From assembly GCA_035717365.1 (NCBI GenBank), contig DASTIS010000104.1:1-7253 (forward strand): 7,253 bases of DNA. The letters are read 5' to 3'. Source of the DNA: 66-474 sp035717365 (GTDB taxonomy: Bacteria; Pseudomonadota; Gammaproteobacteria; Xanthomonadales; Rhodanobacteraceae). Below the pieces are notes generated by a model. That model saw only the letters and a list, made by a program, of their open reading frames with translations. It made no database searches and was not told the origin of the DNA. Shown here one piece after another: positions 6,835-7,253 of this stretch (position 1 is the first letter of the stretch; the number at the start of each line of letters is the position of its first letter). The position numbers and the translations under genes are program-made.

Positions 6835-6840
6835 AGTATA
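6835..6840 (-). promoter_or_regulatory. Possible -10 element for mrcA
   Basis: On the minus strand the bases read TATACT, one mismatch from TATAAT, in an otherwise very GC-rich stretch. No good -35 hexamer lies 16-19 bases upstream. It would give a leader of about 130 bases before the mrcA ATG. Confidence 0.3.
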
Positions 6841-6891
6841 GAGGCTCATGTCGCGCGCGGGTTCCATGACGGTCGGCCCACGCACGGTCGC

Positions 6892-6921
6892 GGCCGGATA
6901 CCCCGCAACGGGGTGCCGGCC
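6892..6921. repeat. Long interrupted hairpin in the mrcA/pilM spacer
   Basis: GGCCGG (6892-6897) pairs with CCGGCC (6916-6921), and ACCCCG (6900-6905) pairs with CGGGGT (6909-6914) around a CAA loop. This gives twelve G-C-rich pairs broken only by a 2-by-1 internal loop. It lies upstream of the proposed mrcA -10 on the minus strand and has no T tract, so it is neither an obvious terminator nor in the mrcA leader if that promoter is correct. Confidence 0.6.
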
Positions 6922-6924
6922 AAC

Positions 6925-6941
6925 CCGGCGCGGCGCGCCGG
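6925..6941. repeat. 17-bp odd-length palindrome
   Basis: CCGGCGCG (6925-6932), a single central G, then CGCGCCGG (6934-6941). The arms are perfect reverse complements. It follows the preceding hairpin by three bases. In GC-only sequence such symmetry is easier to get by chance, so significance is moderate. Confidence 0.5.
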
Positions 6942-7146
6942 CGCGGGCGTCTGGACGTTGCGTACCGTGGCCCGGACGCCGCGCACCACGGCGGCCGTGT
7001 TTCAGTGCTGGCCGGCGGCTTGGCGGCCGTACGGAAACAAGCTCGCGGATTTGTGACGCATGTCCGGCCGAAATCGAGGTTGAAGGGCATCATCTCAAGG
7101 CGAAATGTGCGCAAGTTCATGAGTTTGGGAGCACTTTGCAACGTTA

Positions 7147-7175
7147 TTGATATTTCGTTAACTTTCGTATCTAAT
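7147..7175 (+). promoter_or_regulatory. Predicted sigma-70 promoter for pilM
   Basis: TTGATA (7147-7152) and TCTAAT (7170-7175) are separated by the ideal 17 bases, inside the AT-richest part of the window. Transcription would begin near 7182, giving a leader of about 45 bases that contains a hairpin and the pilM ribosome binding site. Confidence 0.6.
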
Positions 7176-7180
7176 GCAGT

Positions 7181-7200
7181 CGCGCCTTGTTGGGGGCGCG
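7181..7200 (+). promoter_or_regulatory. Hairpin at the predicted start of the pilM transcript
   Basis: CGCGCC (7181-7186) pairs with GGCGCG (7195-7200) around an 8-base loop TTGTTGGG. It lies at the predicted transcription start, 5' of the ribosome binding site. A stable hairpin at the 5' end could protect the mRNA or, as DNA, be a protein-binding dyad; neither can be decided here. Confidence 0.35.
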
Positions 7201-7226
7201 AGCGGGCACGGGGAAGGGGAATTCCA

Positions 7227-7253
7227 GTGGGACTACTGACAACCAATGCTGCG
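7227..7253 (+). CDS. pilM: Probable start of type IV pilus assembly protein PilM, cut by window end
   Basis: Only nine codons are visible: GTG, then GLLTTNAA. AAGGGGA (7214-7220) lies 6 bases upstream of the GTG, a good ribosome binding site, and a promoter lies further upstream. PilM is the actin-like cytoplasmic component of the type IV pilus inner-membrane complex and heads the pilMNOPQ operon; in Xanthomonas it begins MGLI followed by a short polar stretch, as here. Divergence from the PBP1A gene is the known arrangement for pilM in Xanthomonas and Pseudomonas. The call rests on this synteny and on the start, since the characteristic PilM core lies outside the window. Confidence 0.6.

Larger units (their letters stand above)
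6700..7226. other. Divergent mrcA/pilM intergenic region
   Basis: This 527-base spacer has no convincing gene; the frames crossing it are Arg/Ala/Pro-rich shadows. The mrcA-proximal two thirds (to about 7060) is extremely GC-rich and crowded with inverted repeats, including CCGTGG (6965-6970) / CCACGG (6986-6991). The pilM-proximal part (about 7075-7180) is clearly more AT-rich and carries a promoter. The two ends are therefore different in base composition. Confidence 0.75.

Noticed and set aside
3844..7056. A 1070-codon open frame on the plus strand
   Set aside because: It is almost entirely antisense to mrcA, has low-complexity Arg/Gly/Val/Asp-rich content without family motifs, and begins beside the heptamer repeat. 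Long antisense frames are expected opposite GC-rich genes.
7122..7138. A sigma-54-like site (GGGAGCACTTTGC) upstream of pilM
   Set aside because: The GG and GC elements are 9 rather than 10 bases apart and the flanking consensus is poor; a well-formed sigma-70 promoter lies just downstream.
6764..7246. A 160-codon minus-strand frame in the mrcA/pilM spacer
   Set aside because: It would cover the pilM promoter and start, and its translation is Arg/Pro/Ala-rich with no recognisable features.
1..7253. CRISPR arrays, tRNA or rRNA genes, insertion sequences, attachment sites
   Set aside because: No spaced direct repeats of CRISPR type, cloverleaf, transposase or terminal inverted repeats were found by reading; the only tandem repeats are the 7-bp units.

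Overview
The window is a GC-rich stretch that looks like a chromosome segment of a gammaproteobacterium of the order Xanthomonadales (Xanthomonadaceae or Rhodanobacteraceae). The pointers are a zinc-independent type B ribosomal protein L31, a citrate synthase whose N-terminal wording resembles Xanthomonas GltA, a class A penicillin-binding protein 1A gene divergent from what looks like the start of pilM, and GGGA-type 7-bp tandem repeats between genes. Genus and species cannot be fixed from this sequence alone.

Layout. Positions 1-1281 (+) hold the C-terminal part of a MutS-type ATPase that begins before the window; it has a hydrophobic, probably membrane-spanning segment and a complete ATPase core. 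It is followed after 42 bases by rpmE2 (1324-1575, +), which has its own predicted promoter inside the end of the ATPase gene and a strong intrinsic terminator behind it. gltA (1774-3060, +) follows, with an extended -10 promoter and a GTG start. Convergent to gltA lies an uncharacterised 211-residue gene (3176-3811, -). Positions 3812-4155 carry no gene but hold an array of GGGAGAY heptamers able to form a G-quadruplex, and a pair of quasi-palindromes. mrcA (4156-6699, -) is a complete bifunctional peptidoglycan synthase. A 527-base divergent spacer (6700-7226) carries hairpins near mrcA and a good sigma-70 promoter on the pilM side. The last 27 bases are the likely first nine codons of pilM, the first gene of the type IV pilus assembly operon.

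How the genes fit together. This is mainly housekeeping: translation (L31), entry to the TCA cycle (citrate synthase), wall synthesis (PBP1A) and the edge of a pilus operon. The genes appear to be separate transcription units, not one pathway. I see no convincing new multi-gene system. The points most worth a second look are the membrane-anchored MutS-like ATPase, the heptamer repeats on both sides of the uncharacterised gene, the palindrome-rich mrcA/pilM spacer, and the unknown gene itself.
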